A program made the translations under genes and the position numbers. This document shows, in pieces, positions 8,414 through 17,487 of a DNA stretch of 30,528 nt (positions are counted from its first letter, which is position 1; the number at the start of each line of letters is the position of its first letter). The stretch comes from Porticoccus sp964608185 (lineage in GTDB: Bacteria > Pseudomonadota > Gammaproteobacteria > Pseudomonadales > Porticoccaceae), in NCBI GenBank assembly GCA_964608185.1, contig CAZSMR010000013.1, positions 1-30,528 on the forward strand. Direction: 5' to 3'. Below the pieces are notes generated by a model that was not told the origin of the DNA, searched no databases, and saw only the letters and a program-made list of their open reading frames with translations.

Positions 8414-9034
8414 ATGAAAGAAAAAATATTAATAATGCTGGACTTGCAGGACGCTATGAATACTAAGGTTAACGATGATTGGATGAACCAAAATTTTTCT
8501 TGGTATCGTGCAATTTGGGTAGAAAGTGCAGAATTATTAGATCACTACGGCTGGAAGTGGTGGAAAAAACAATCTCTAGATGCCGAACAGGTAAAATTAG
8601 AGCTAGTAGATATTTGGCACTTTGGTTTAAGTATACTATTGCTTGAATCTGATAACAGAGAAGAGATTTCTTCGAATATAGCTAAACAGATATCGAATGG
8701 TAAGTCATCCGGCGATTTTTGTGGCGATCTTGAGGCTTTTACGCTTACTACATTAGAGAAAAAAAGTTTCGATATTAGTGGTTTTTCAGCGTTAATGTCT
8801 GGCATAAATCTATCGTTTGAAGAACTATATGTTAGTTATATAGGTAAAAATGTATTGAATTTTTTTCGACAAGATAATGGTTATCAGGACGGCAGCTATA
8901 AAAAAGTTTGGTCTGGAAAAGAAGATAACGAACATCTCGTTGAATTAGTCGGAGAGCTGGATACAAACAGTAAGCTGTTTAAGGACAATCTGTATGTATC
9001 ACTTCAGCGTCGCTATAATGAGAGTAGTATATAA
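8414..9034 (+). CDS. Dimeric (all-alpha) dUTP diphosphatase
   Basis: The predicted enzyme hydrolyses dUTP to dUMP and pyrophosphate, keeping uracil out of DNA and feeding thymidylate synthesis. At 206 residues it belongs to the dimeric, helical dUTPase family of the MazG-like NTP pyrophosphatase superfamily, not to the trimeric beta-sheet Dut family. The diagnostic metal-binding pairs are present: ESAELLDHYGWKWW (ExxE, near residue 37) and ELVDIWHF (ExxD, near residue 65). The N-terminal LDLQDAMNTKVNDDW and later residues such as FRQDNGYQDGSYKK also fit the family. It starts at an ATG preceded by GGAGTGG and ends four bases before the likely ttcA start, so the two are probably coexpressed. 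Confidence 0.85.
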   Translation: MKEKILIMLDLQDAMNTKVNDDWMNQNFSWYRAIWVESAELLDHYGWKWWKKQSLDAEQVKLELVDIWHFGLSILLLESDNREEISSNIAKQISNGKSSGDFCGDLEAFTLTTLEKKSFDISGFSALMSGINLSFEELYVSYIGKNVLNFFRQDNGYQDGSYKKVWSGKEDNEHLVELVGELDTNSKLFKDNLYVSLQRRYNESSI

Positions 9035-9038
9035 ATCG

Positions 9039-9890
9039 ATGGATATGAATTTAGCCTCAGATGCTCTACCTGAGTCTCGTAAACAGCTCTTAGAGTTTAA
9101 TAAGCTTCATAAGAGGCTGCGTCGCAATGTTGGTAAAGCTATTTCAGATTATAATATGATAGAAGAGGGAGATAGAATTATGGTCTGTCTCTCTGGTGGC
9201 AAGGACTCATATTGCATGCTAGACCTTATGTTGCATCTTCAGAAAACTGCACCTATAAATTTTGAAATCATTGTTGTTAATTTGGACCAAAAACAACCAG
9301 AATTTCCAGAGGATGTGTTACCTAAATATCTCGCTGAACTTGACGTTCCTTTTCATATTATAGAAAAAGACACCTATAGTATTGTTGTTGAGCTTATTCC
9401 GGATGGAAAAACTTATTGCAGTCTTTGCTCGCGAATGAGAAGAGGCTCTCTATATGAGTTTTCTAAGAAAATCAGTGCAAATAAAATAGCTCTGGGACAT
9501 CATCGTGATGATATTATTGAAACACTTTTTTTGAATATGTTTTATGGTGGAAAACTAAAAGCGATGCCACCCAAACTTTTGAGTGATGATAAGAAGAATA
9601 TTGTCATTCGTCCGCTAGCTTACTGCAAAGAAAAAGATTTAAAGGCATATTCAAAAAAAATGAGATTTCCTATCATTCCCTGCAATCTTTGTGGCTCGCA
9701 AGACAATTTACAACGAAAGGTTATAAAAGAAATGCTTCAGGGATGGGAAAAAATTAACCCAGGTAGAGCAGAAAGTATTTTTTCTGCTATAAGGAATGTA
9801 GCGCCGTCTCAGCTGGCAGATGTTGATTTGTTTAACTTCAGTGATCTAGAAATAAAAAAAACTAATGATATAGATGTTATCAATATTTAA
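9039..9890 (+). CDS. ttcA: tRNA 2-thiocytidine(32) synthetase TtcA
   Basis: TtcA is an iron-sulfur, ATP-dependent enzyme that thiolates cytidine 32 in the anticodon loop of certain tRNAs. The PP-loop SGGKDS lies near residue 50. The cluster-binding cysteines are in CSLCSRMRRG (near residue 125) and in CNLCGSQDNLQR (near residue 215), with LGHHRDDIIETLFLNMFYGG between. The open frame extends upstream to 8994, inside the dUTPase gene. I chose the ATG at 9039, five bases after the dUTPase stop, because homology to E. coli TtcA begins shortly afterwards; 9018 and 9045 are alternatives. Length (283 residues) is slightly below E. coli TtcA. Confidence 0.94.
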   Translation: MDMNLASDALPESRKQLLEFNKLHKRLRRNVGKAISDYNMIEEGDRIMVCLSGGKDSYCMLDLMLHLQKTAPINFEIIVVNLDQKQPEFPEDVLPKYLAELDVPFHIIEKDTYSIVVELIPDGKTYCSLCSRMRRGSLYEFSKKISANKIALGHHRDDIIETLFLNMFYGGKLKAMPPKLLSDDKKNIVIRPLAYCKEKDLKAYSKKMRFPIIPCNLCGSQDNLQRKVIKEMLQGWEKINPGRAESIFSAIRNVAPSQLADVDLFNFSDLEIKKTNDIDVINI

Positions 9891-9994
9891 TGAGGCGTCT
9901 GAGTCGATTTTCTTGAAATTAGTAGTTTTTATATTTCTTTCTTTTATTGTAGGTTTTGTTAATCTTATAGCGATTAATATAAAGTGAGTTTTTA

Positions 9995-10021
9995 ATGAAC
10001 GATTTGGCTGTATGTATATGA
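9995..10021 (+). other. Possible eight-codon leader ORF overlapping the dnaX start
   Basis: An ATG preceded by AAGTGAG at Shine-Dalgarno spacing opens an eight-codon frame (MNDLAVCI) whose TGA overlaps the proposed dnaX ATG as ATGA. The dnaX start itself has no obvious ribosome site, so ribosomes terminating here could re-initiate on dnaX. Such short frames arise easily by chance in AT-rich DNA, so this is a suggestion only. Confidence 0.25.
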
Positions 10022-11814
10022 GTTACAAGGTTCTCGCTCGTAAATGGCGCCCAAGAATTTTTACTGAGATGGCTGGACAGGAACATATACTTCAGACACT
10101 CATAAATGCTCTTGATCAAGATCGGTTACACCACGCATATCTATTTACTGGAACACGTGGTGTTGGGAAGACCTCAATCGCCAGAATTTTGGCAAAAGCT
10201 CTTAACTGCGAGAAAGGCGTAAGTTCGAACCCTTGTGATGAATGCAGTGCGTGCGTATCAATATCTGAAGGGCGATTTTTAGATTTAATAGAAGTTGATG
10301 CAGCATCAAGAACAAAGGTTGATGATACAAGAGAGCTATTAGAGAATGTTCAGTATTCACCTTCTGTAGGGAGATTTAAGGTATATTTGATAGATGAGGT
10401 TCATATGCTCTCTACTCATAGCTTTAATGCTTTACTAAAGACGCTTGAGGAGCCTCCAGCCCACGTAAAGTTTTTGTTTGCTACGACTGACCCGCAAAAA
10501 CTTCCAGTGACGATTTTATCTCGTTGCTTACAATTTAATCTTAAAAATATTAGCCCTCAAATTATCGTTGACCACCTCAAGTTTATTTTAGATAAAGAAA
10601 AAATAGTATTCGAAGAACCTGGGCTTTGGCTAATCGGTAGAGCGGCTGATGGAAGCATGCGAGATGCACTAAGCTTAACAGATCAAGCAGTATCTTATGG
10701 AGCAGGCAAACTAAAAGAAGCTGATATTAGCGATATGTTGGGTTCCATTAATCCTACAGCAATCTTAGATATTGTGAGGGCAGTGGTGAATAAAGACGGT
10801 TCAGCAGCAATGGCATTTGTTCAAAAAATGTCAGAACATGCTCCTAATTATAATAGCGCATTAGAGGGGCTATTATCTTTATTTCACCAAGTTGCTTTAG
10901 CACAGTCAATTCCTGAAGCTATCAGCAATAATGAAGGAGATAAAGAGTTCATATTAGAGATCGGGAATAAACTATCTCTCGAAGATACGCAATTATTTTA
11001 TCAGATTGCTTTGCTGGGAAGACGAGATCTACCTTTAGCCCCAGAACCGAGAGTAGGTTTTGAGATGGTTCTACTAAGAATGCTAGCCTTTTATCCTGAC
11101 CAAGCAGATCCAGTTGATCCACCTAAAAACGGATATATAGCAAAAAGTGCTGAAAATATTACTACCAAAAACTTAGCGCCTGACCAAAGTACAAAAGAGC
11201 AAGAAACGAGTAACTTGCAAAAAAGATACAAAGAGGCTGATCCTCAAGCAGAAGCATCAGGGTCCTCCAGAAATGAAATATTAGCTAATAACGGCAGTAT
11301 AGAGACTAAAAAACCAAATAAAACAGAGGTGTTAACTGATATAAAAAATAATACTTCTTTTTTGGAAGATGGTAGTGTTGAGAAAGGTACTAATTCTGAT
11401 GTAGATAAAGTTGCACTAGAAAATATATCTATCGAGAACTGGTTTGTCATCTGCAATAACTTGGCTCTAAAGGGGATTCTGCAGAATATTGCTATTAATT
11501 TATCTTTATTGTCTATCAATGGTAAAAATCTTTATTTCGTGTTGGATGAAACGCAGAGTGCTCTTTATGATTCTGCGTCGCATGATGAAAGACTGGCGCT
11601 TGAGTTATCAGGGTACTTTGATGTTGCTGTCACCATTACTATCAAGATTGAAGCCCTAACATCTGAAACCCCTAGATCGCGTCTAATAAGGATAGAAGAA
11701 GAAGAGAAAAAAGAGGCGACAAAAAACCTCAAATCTGACCCTAATGTAAATAACATTACAAACGTTTTCGATGGTATTTTACTTAAAAATACAGTTAAAA
11801 TAATTAATAAATAA
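10018..11814 (+). CDS. dnaX: DNA polymerase III subunit tau (and possibly gamma), clamp loader
   Basis: DnaX is the ATPase of the clamp loader, and its full-length tau form also couples the polymerase cores to the helicase. The start MSYKVLARKWRP aligns with E. coli DnaX, so I take the second ATG of the frame (the first is at 10012). Visible motifs are Walker A GTRGVGKTS (near residue 45), the four-cysteine zinc module CEKGVSSNPCDECSAC, the DEVHML Walker B box and the CLQF sensor segment. Domain III ends near residue 370. A polar linker (about 370-460) and a C-terminal tau-specific domain follow. At 598 residues tau is shorter than that of E. coli (643). A candidate frameshift site lies in the linker. 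ybaB and recR follow in the classical order. Confidence 0.96.
   Translation: MSYKVLARKWRPRIFTEMAGQEHILQTLINALDQDRLHHAYLFTGTRGVGKTSIARILAKALNCEKGVSSNPCDECSACVSISEGRFLDLIEVDAASRTKVDDTRELLENVQYSPSVGRFKVYLIDEVHMLSTHSFNALLKTLEEPPAHVKFLFATTDPQKLPVTILSRCLQFNLKNISPQIIVDHLKFILDKEKIVFEEPGLWLIGRAADGSMRDALSLTDQAVSYGAGKLKEADISDMLGSINPTAILDIVRAVVNKDGSAAMAFVQKMSEHAPNYNSALEGLLSLFHQVALAQSIPEAISNNEGDKEFILEIGNKLSLEDTQLFYQIALLGRRDLPLAPEPRVGFEMVLLRMLAFYPDQADPVDPPKNGYIAKSAENITTKNLAPDQSTKEQETSNLQKRYKEADPQAEASGSSRNEILANNGSIETKKPNKTEVLTDIKNNTSFLEDGSVEKGTNSDVDKVALENISIENWFVICNNLALKGILQNIAINLSLLSINGKNLYFVLDETQSALYDSASHDERLALELSGYFDVAVTITIKIEALTSETPRSRLIRIEEEEKKEATKNLKSDPNVNNITNVFDGILLKNTVKIINK
11343..11349 (+). promoter_or_regulatory. 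Candidate programmed -1 frameshift heptamer in dnaX
   Basis: The heptamer A AAA AAT is in the correct register (codons ATA AAA AAT). A -1 slip would place TAA as the very next codon, releasing a protein of about 444 residues ending in the linker, close in size and domain content to the E. coli gamma subunit (431 residues). An AGAGGTG stretch about 12 bases upstream resembles the stimulatory Shine-Dalgarno element of E. coli dnaX, and a weak hairpin (CTTC/GAAG stem, 11354-11368) follows. The heptamer is not the A AAA AAG used by E. coli, and A-rich heptamers are common by chance here. Confidence 0.3.
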
Positions 11815-11827
11815 GATCGGTAAACAT

Positions 11828-12145
11828 ATGAATATTAACGATTTAATGAAGCAAGCTCAGGGCCTTCAAAAAAAAATGGAAGAAATCCAAGAAGATGCAA
11901 TTAACACAATAGTTACTGGCGAATCGGGTGCTGGAATGGTAAGTATTGAGATGAATGGGAAGTATCACGCATGCAGTTTAAAAATAGATCCTAGTCTGCT
12001 TACCGAAGAAAAAGAGTTGCTAGAAGATCTAATTGTTGCAGCTATTAATGATGGCGTTGCAAGGGTTGATAAAGCTCAAAAAGATAACGTTTCAAATCTT
12101 ACAGAAGGAATGGAAATTCCCCCAGGTTTTAAGATGCCATTTTAG
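11828..12145 (+). CDS. ybaB: YbaB/EbfC family nucleoid-associated protein
   Basis: This is a 105-residue DNA-binding protein of the YbaB/EbfC family, which forms tweezer-like homodimers and is almost always encoded between dnaX and recR. The N-terminal helix NDLMKQAQGLQKKMEEIQED and the central TGESGAGMVSIEMNGKY segment are typical, as is the end PPGFKMPF. It begins 13 bases after dnaX and is probably in the same operon. The start ATG at 11828 agrees with homologues. A run of nine adenines lies early in the gene (11867-11875, encoding QKKM). Family certainty is high; the cellular role of the family is still debated. Confidence 0.95.
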   Translation: MNINDLMKQAQGLQKKMEEIQEDAINTIVTGESGAGMVSIEMNGKYHACSLKIDPSLLTEEKELLEDLIVAAINDGVARVDKAQKDNVSNLTEGMEIPPGFKMPF

Positions 12146-12216
12146 TGACTCTATTTATATAACCTTATTTAATTTTAAAAAATTATATGGCAGCTAACTA
12201 AAGGGAGGTCGTTAAA

Positions 12217-12810
12217 TTGTTTGGTCCTGTTATCGATGAGCTTATTTCTAGTCTTCGCGGTCTTCCCGGGGTAGGTCCCAAATCGGCCCAACGTATGGCG
12301 CTACATCTTCTTGAAAGACGTCGTGATGCTGCACATCGCTTAGCTATTTCTCTTAAAGTCGCAGCTGAAAAAATTGGCCGTTGTCGTTTATGTCGTACAC
12401 TCACAGAAACCGATCTTTGTATTATTTGTAGTGATCAAAAACGTGAAAATTTTCAACTTTGCGTCATCGAAACACCGGCAGATCTTTTGGCGATTGAGCA
12501 CAGCGGTACCTATAAGGGGCTATACTTTGTTTTGTTAGGGCACTTATCCCCCATAGACGGTATTGGACCTGAAGAAATAGGTATTGATCAGCTTGTAGAT
12601 AGGCTATCCGAGGACAATATTACAGAGCTGATATTAGCGACCAATTTAACTGTAGAAGGCGAGGCCACCGCCCACTATATAAGTGTAAGAGCAAAGGATA
12701 AAGGAGTGATAGTTAGTAGAATTGCCCACGGTGTTCCAATGGGCGGCGAATTAGAATATGTAGATGGCAGTACTTTGTCGCATGCATTTAGTAGTCGAAA
12801 GAAAATTTAA
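12217..12810 (+). CDS. recR: Recombination protein RecR
   Basis: RecR works with RecF and RecO to load RecA at single-strand gaps. The 197-residue protein has the helix-hairpin-helix LPGVGPKSAQRMALHLL (near residues 16-32), a C4 zinc finger CRLC...CIIC (near 57-72) and a Toprim domain beginning CVIETPADLLAIE, with the GIGPEEIGI segment. The start is TTG. A strong AGGGAGG ribosome site sits eight bases upstream, and the in-frame ATG further up is closed by a stop codon, so TTG is the only start that keeps the FGPVIDELISSL N-terminus. The stop overlaps the rnd ATG by one base. Confidence 0.95.
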   Translation: MFGPVIDELISSLRGLPGVGPKSAQRMALHLLERRRDAAHRLAISLKVAAEKIGRCRLCRTLTETDLCIICSDQKRENFQLCVIETPADLLAIEHSGTYKGLYFVLLGHLSPIDGIGPEEIGIDQLVDRLSEDNITELILATNLTVEGEATAHYISVRAKDKGVIVSRIAHGVPMGGELEYVDGSTLSHAFSSRKKI

Positions 12811-13970
12811 TGATGATCACACCTCCAACTAAGAGCTCTATCCTGCCACCACCTATTCTAGTGACTGACGCTAACCAACTCCAGCTATGTATCCAAACAT
12901 TATTTGACTCTGAAGCTATTGCGGTAGATACAGAGTTTATGAGAACTGATACATTTTTTCCTATATTAGGATTAGTTCAAATATTCAATGGAAATAATTG
13001 TTGGTTAATAGACCCACTTTCCATTCCTGATCTTACTCCCCTCAAGAATTTACTCACCAACAACGATGTTCTTAAGGTTTTTCATTCATGCTCTGAAGAT
13101 ATTGAAGTTTTGAAGCATGTTTTGGGCTGTATTCCACAGCCAATATTTGATACACAAGTTGCTGCTGCATTCGTGGGTTATGGTTTTTCAAAAGGTTACG
13201 CTACTTTAGTTAATATCATACTAGATGTTCATGTTGATAAAGGAGAAACCAGATCTAATTGGCTTCAGCGTCCATTAAGTGACTCACAGTTAGGGTATGC
13301 AGCTTTGGATGTAGTTTATCTTTTACCTGTTTATATTGAGCTTAAAAAAGAGTTGTTAATACTAGAACGCCATAAATGGGTTGATGAAGAAATGACTTCA
13401 TTGGTCGAGATGGCTTCTGTTACGGAAGATTTAAGTTTATATTTTCAAAAGATTAAGGGAGCTTGGCAGCTTTCCCCAGAAAAGCTATCGGCTCTTCAGT
13501 TGATTTGCGAATGGAGAGAAATAGAAGCAAGGAAAAAAAATAGACCGCGTGGCCGCATCATCGATGATAAGACTATTCTTGGGGTTGCTTCTAAAGCGCC
13601 TCAGTCAAGAAAAGAACTGTCAGAAATAGAAGGAATGTATTCTGCGTTAGTCCAAAGGTACGCTGAAAAGTTCTTAGATTTTATTAACGAAAGCTTAGAT
13701 AGATCATCAGAGGATCATCCCGGGGCGCTAGTTGAACCATTACCCCGATATGCAAATAATATGATAAAAAATCTTAAGAAAATTATCATCGCGCAAGCCG
13801 ATTCATTAAATCTTGCCCCAGAATTATTAGCAAAAAAGAAAGATGTTGAATTTTTGGTTAGATGTATTATCAATAAAGAGCAGATTAAATTACCAAATAA
13901 AATTGCATATGGTTGGCGCTTGGAAGCTATAGGTTCTTTGTTATTAGAATCTTCAGCCGACTTAGTTTAA
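12810..13970 (+). CDS. rnd: Ribonuclease D
   Basis: RNase D is a 3'-5' exoribonuclease that trims tRNA precursors and other stable RNAs. The 386-residue protein has the DEDD exonuclease domain, with motifs VDTEFMRTDTFFP (near residue 40), FHSCSEDIEVL (near 95) and GYAALDVVYLLPVY (near 165). An HRDC domain around residues 215-295 (LQLICEWREIEARKKNRPRG) and a second C-terminal helical region follow. The ATG overlaps the recR stop; a second ATG one codon later is an alternative. The length is typical of the family (E. coli 375). Confidence 0.93.
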   Translation: MMITPPTKSSILPPPILVTDANQLQLCIQTLFDSEAIAVDTEFMRTDTFFPILGLVQIFNGNNCWLIDPLSIPDLTPLKNLLTNNDVLKVFHSCSEDIEVLKHVLGCIPQPIFDTQVAAAFVGYGFSKGYATLVNIILDVHVDKGETRSNWLQRPLSDSQLGYAALDVVYLLPVYIELKKELLILERHKWVDEEMTSLVEMASVTEDLSLYFQKIKGAWQLSPEKLSALQLICEWREIEARKKNRPRGRIIDDKTILGVASKAPQSRKELSEIEGMYSALVQRYAEKFLDFINESLDRSSEDHPGALVEPLPRYANNMIKNLKKIIIAQADSLNLAPELLAKKKDVEFLVRCIINKEQIKLPNKIAYGWRLEAIGSLLLESSADLV

Positions 13971-14008
13971 TTATCCTTTAAGTTCGAAAATATTTATTGA
14001 GAATATTG

Positions 14009-14290
14009 ATGAAAAAAATTTGTAATGTTTACAGAAGCGAAAAAGAAGAAGGAATGTACCTATATGTTGATAAAAAAGACGAGCTTTTGTCTATTCCTGA
14101 GGATTTATTAAAAAAATTTGGAAAACCAAAGCTTGTAATGACACTTATGATCACTAGAGAAAAAAAACTAGCTCGAGTTGACTCAAAACATGTTTTAGAA
14201 ATGATTGAAAAGAACGGATTTTATTTACAATTTCCCCCTCTGACATCCTCTGATATGACTTGGTTGCGTAACAAAAATAGTAAACTATAA
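14009..14290 (+). CDS. ycgL: YcgL domain-containing protein
   Basis: This small conserved gammaproteobacterial protein has no established function. About 93 residues: KKICNVYRSEKEEGMYLYVD at the start, then EDLLKKFGKPKLVMTLMI and NGFYLQFPP, all matching E. coli YcgL. The open frame could begin at a TTG at 13997, but the ATG at 14009 fits homologues, which start just before the ICVIYRS-like motif. Placement next to rnd is common in Pseudomonas relatives. The C-terminal extension seen in E. coli is shorter here. Confidence 0.9.
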   Translation: MKKICNVYRSEKEEGMYLYVDKKDELLSIPEDLLKKFGKPKLVMTLMITREKKLARVDSKHVLEMIEKNGFYLQFPPLTSSDMTWLRNKNSKL

Positions 14291-14325
14291 AGTTATTCTT
14301 ATAGATATTTTTGGATAGATTATTA

Positions 14326-17300
14326 ATGAAGCTTACAAAATCTAAAATTATTTTTTTGCAAAAAAAAATCCCTCATTGTCTAAGCATTGATCGTTATAAG
14401 CTTACTCAAGAGCTATTAAAAATTAATCATAATGCCAATAAAGGTCTGTCTATTGATGTCCAATTAAAACATTTTGTTAAAAAACTAGAAAGTTCATGCG
14501 ATCAGACAAGTGCTCGTCTTTTGAGCGCTCCAATCATTAAGTACCAGGAAGATTTGCCGATTGCTAAACGTCGCGATGAAATAAAAAAAGCTATTTCAGA
14601 TAATCAGGTTGTTATTATTGCTGGAGAAACAGGCTCAGGCAAAACAACTCAATTACCTAAAATTTGCTTAGAGTTAGGTCGTGGTTCGAGCGGCATAATA
14701 GGCCATACCCAACCAAGACGAATTGCAGCTAGAACTGTTGCAAATCGAATTGCTGAAGAGCTTAACCAGCCTCTCGGGCAAGCAGTTGGCTATCAAGTTC
14801 GCTTTAATGAAAAAAGCGGACCAAACACACTTATTAAGCTAATGACAGACGGAATTCTGCTAGCCGAAGTACAGCATGATCGATATTTTAGTAAATATGA
14901 CACTATTATTATTGATGAGGCTCATGAGAGAAGTCTTAATATTGATTTTTTATTAGGATATCTAAAAACTATTTTACCAAAACGCCCAGATTTAAAGCTC
15001 ATCGTTACATCTGCCACCATAGACTTAGAGAAATTTTCCCAACATTTTGATAGCGCCCCAGTGATTGAGGTATCCGGACGCACATACCCAGTTGAGGTTC
15101 AGTATATCCAACCCGAAGAGGGCAGAGATTTAGGAAACTCAATATTAGATGCAGTTGAGCATATTTTCTCACTACCTGAGCGCGGTGATATATTAATCTT
15201 TCATAGTGGTGAAAGAGAAATACGTGAAACGGCAAAAATATTACGTAAGGCAGCACTACGACATGTTGATATTGTTCCTCTTTACGCGCGCTTAAGTCTA
15301 AAAGAGCAAATTAAGGTTTTTTCTCCCCATAAAGGCACAAGAATAGTTCTCTCAACCAATGTAGCAGAAACATCATTAACAGTACCTGGTATACGTTATG
15401 TTATTGATCCAGGTATGGCTAGAATAAGCCGTTATAGCTATCGGACAAAGGTTCAGCGTTTGCCGATTGAACCTATTTCTCAGGCAAGTGCAAATCAGCG
15501 TAAGGGTCGTTGTGGAAGGGTAGGTAATGGAACATGTTTCCGCTTATACAGTGAGGATGATTTTAATAGCCGATCTGTATTTACCGACTCAGAAATAATT
15601 CGAACAAATCTAGCTTCAGTTATCTTAAAGATGCTGTACATGAAAATAGGAGATATTCGTGAGTTCTCGTTCTTGGAGTCTCCCGATAATCGATTGATTA
15701 ACGATGGATATAACTTATTACATGAATTACAGGCAGTCACAAAAAAACTTGAACTTACTGACATAGGCAAAAAGTTATCTAGGATACCAACAGACCCAAA
15801 ACTAGGAAGAATGCTCTTAGCTGCAGAAAAGGAAGGCTCACTAAAAGAAGTTTTGATAATTGTTTCGGCTTTAGGTGTTCAGGATCCAAGAGATAGGCCT
15901 TCAGAATATCAGGCCGATGCAGATTTAAAACATCGACAATGGCAAGATCGTGAATCTGACTTTAGTACTTTGATAAATTTATGGAGACATTTTGAAAAAG
16001 AACGGCAAGATTTAAGTAGAAGCCAATTCGAAAAGTACTGTCGTAAAAACTATATATCTGCGATGAGGATGAGAGAATGGCGAGAACTACATCACCAGTT
16101 ACATAAAGTATGTCGAGATATAGGGATAAAAGAAAATCATAAATTAGCAGACTATGAGTCCATTCATAGAGCGGTCTTATCAGGGCTTTTGGGGCAAATA
16201 GGTTGCCAGCGAATAGTAAGCGATCAAAGCCACCCAGAAAAAAAGCAGAAAAAATCTTATAAAGAGTTTTCTGGCGCAAGAAATCGAATATTTTATATAT
16301 TTCCTGGTTCACCCTTAAGTAAATTACCACCACCATGGTTGATGGCCGCAGAGATGATCGAAACCTCAAAATTATTCAGCCATCATAATGCAAGAATAGA
16401 GCCAGAATGGCTCTCTATTGCAGCTGTTCACTTGACTAAAAAGACATATAGTGAGCCTCACTATAGTGCCCGTAACGGACAAGTAATGGCCTATGAAAAA
16501 CAAGCTTTATATGGTTTGCTGATAGTTGATAAGAAACGACACCCATACAGCAAGATAAATCCAGTAGTATCTCGAGAAATTTTTATTCGTTCAGCTCTAG
16601 TAGAAGGAGAATACCGTGGAGGAGGAGACTTTTTCGACTACAATATTGAGCTTAAAAAAAACCTTCTAAATGTGGAATCTAAAACGCGTCGTAGAAATAT
16701 ATTAGTAGATGATTCAGTTATATTTAATTTTTATAATAGTTTAATACCTGAAAATATAAATTCTTTATCTGTATTTGAGTCTTGGCGTAAGAAAAAAGAA
16801 CTAGAATACGGAGCTTCTGAATTTTTATACCTAAGTGAAAATCTATTACGACAAGAAGGTTGCGAAAGCCCCGATGTATCAGATTTCCCAGATTATATTT
16901 CTTGGGAAGGTATTGCTTACTCTATTTCATATCGATTTGAGCCTGGCCAAGCAAAAGATGGAATCACTGTTACATTACCAGTCAGTACTTTACATCAATT
17001 TCCAGCCCATCTCTTTGAGTGGCTAGTTCCAGGGATGCTTCGTGATAAATGTATATCTCTCATAAAAAGCCTTCCTAAAATAGTACGCAGAAATTTTGTT
17101 CCTGTTCCAGATTATGTAGATAAATTTTTAGAGCTAGCAACACCTCAAGATATAAAGTTGACTGAAGCATTATCTATTGCCTTAAAATCTCAAACAGGTT
17201 TTGAAATAGATTCTGATGACTGGAATGAAGAGTGCTTAGAAAGTATTTTTTATATTAACTTTGAATTAATTGATAAATTCTCTTATGTTCTTGCGACTAG

Positions 17301-17387
17301 TAAAAGTTTAGAGGAGCTTAAGTCGCAGTTTAAAGAAAAAATATCAGATACTCTTGCCCAATCAACAACTTCATCGATAGAAAAAAA
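14326..17387 (+). CDS. hrpA: ATP-dependent RNA helicase HrpA, N-terminal part up to an assembly gap
   Basis: HrpA is a DEAH-box RNA helicase; in E. coli it has been linked to mRNA processing and to rescue of stalled ribosomes. Motifs run in order: GETGSGKTTQLPK (near residue 104), DEAHERSLNIDFLLGY (near 198), SATI, TNVAETSLTVPG (near 346) and QRKGRCGRVGNG (near 390). The helicase-associated region and much of the DUF3418 C-terminal domain follow. The ATG at 14326 is preferred over the TTG at 14311. About 1020 residues are readable before a block of 100 Ns. With the tail after the gap the readable total is about 1190 residues, versus about 1300 in E. coli HrpA, so some coding sequence is probably missing. 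Confidence 0.94.
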
Positions 17388-17487
17388 NNNNNNNNNNNNN
17401 NNNNNNNNNNNNNNNNNNNNNNNNNNNNNNNNNNNNNNNNNNNNNNNNNNNNNNNNNNNNNNNNNNNNNNNNNNNNNNNNNNNNNNN
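17388..17487. other. Assembly gap (100 Ns) inside hrpA
   Basis: Exactly 100 undetermined bases, the conventional placeholder for a gap of unknown size. The reading frames on either side are not in register across 100 bases, so the true length must differ from 100 by an amount that restores frame, unless the gene is broken. Confidence 0.98.

Noticed and set aside
9891..10017. Possible 4.5S (SRP) RNA upstream of dnaX, where some relatives may carry it
   Set aside because: The conserved GGTCAGGTCCGGAAGGAAGC core is absent and no long hairpin is visible; the space is AT-rich and too short.
11721..11727. A second slippery-looking heptamer, A AAA AAC, in frame near the end of dnaX
   Set aside because: A slip here would remove only the last few dozen residues, unlike gamma. 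It mainly shows that such heptamers occur by chance in this A-rich gene.
11867..11875. Run of nine adenines early in ybaB as a slippage or phase-variation switch
   Set aside because: The run encodes an ordinary QKKM stretch of the conserved first helix, and similar A-runs are frequent in this AT-rich DNA, so no switch function is supported.
15962..16369. Open frame of 135 codons on the minus strand inside hrpA
   Set aside because: The plus-strand frame is clearly hrpA by homology, and the reverse frame shows no family features or upstream signals.
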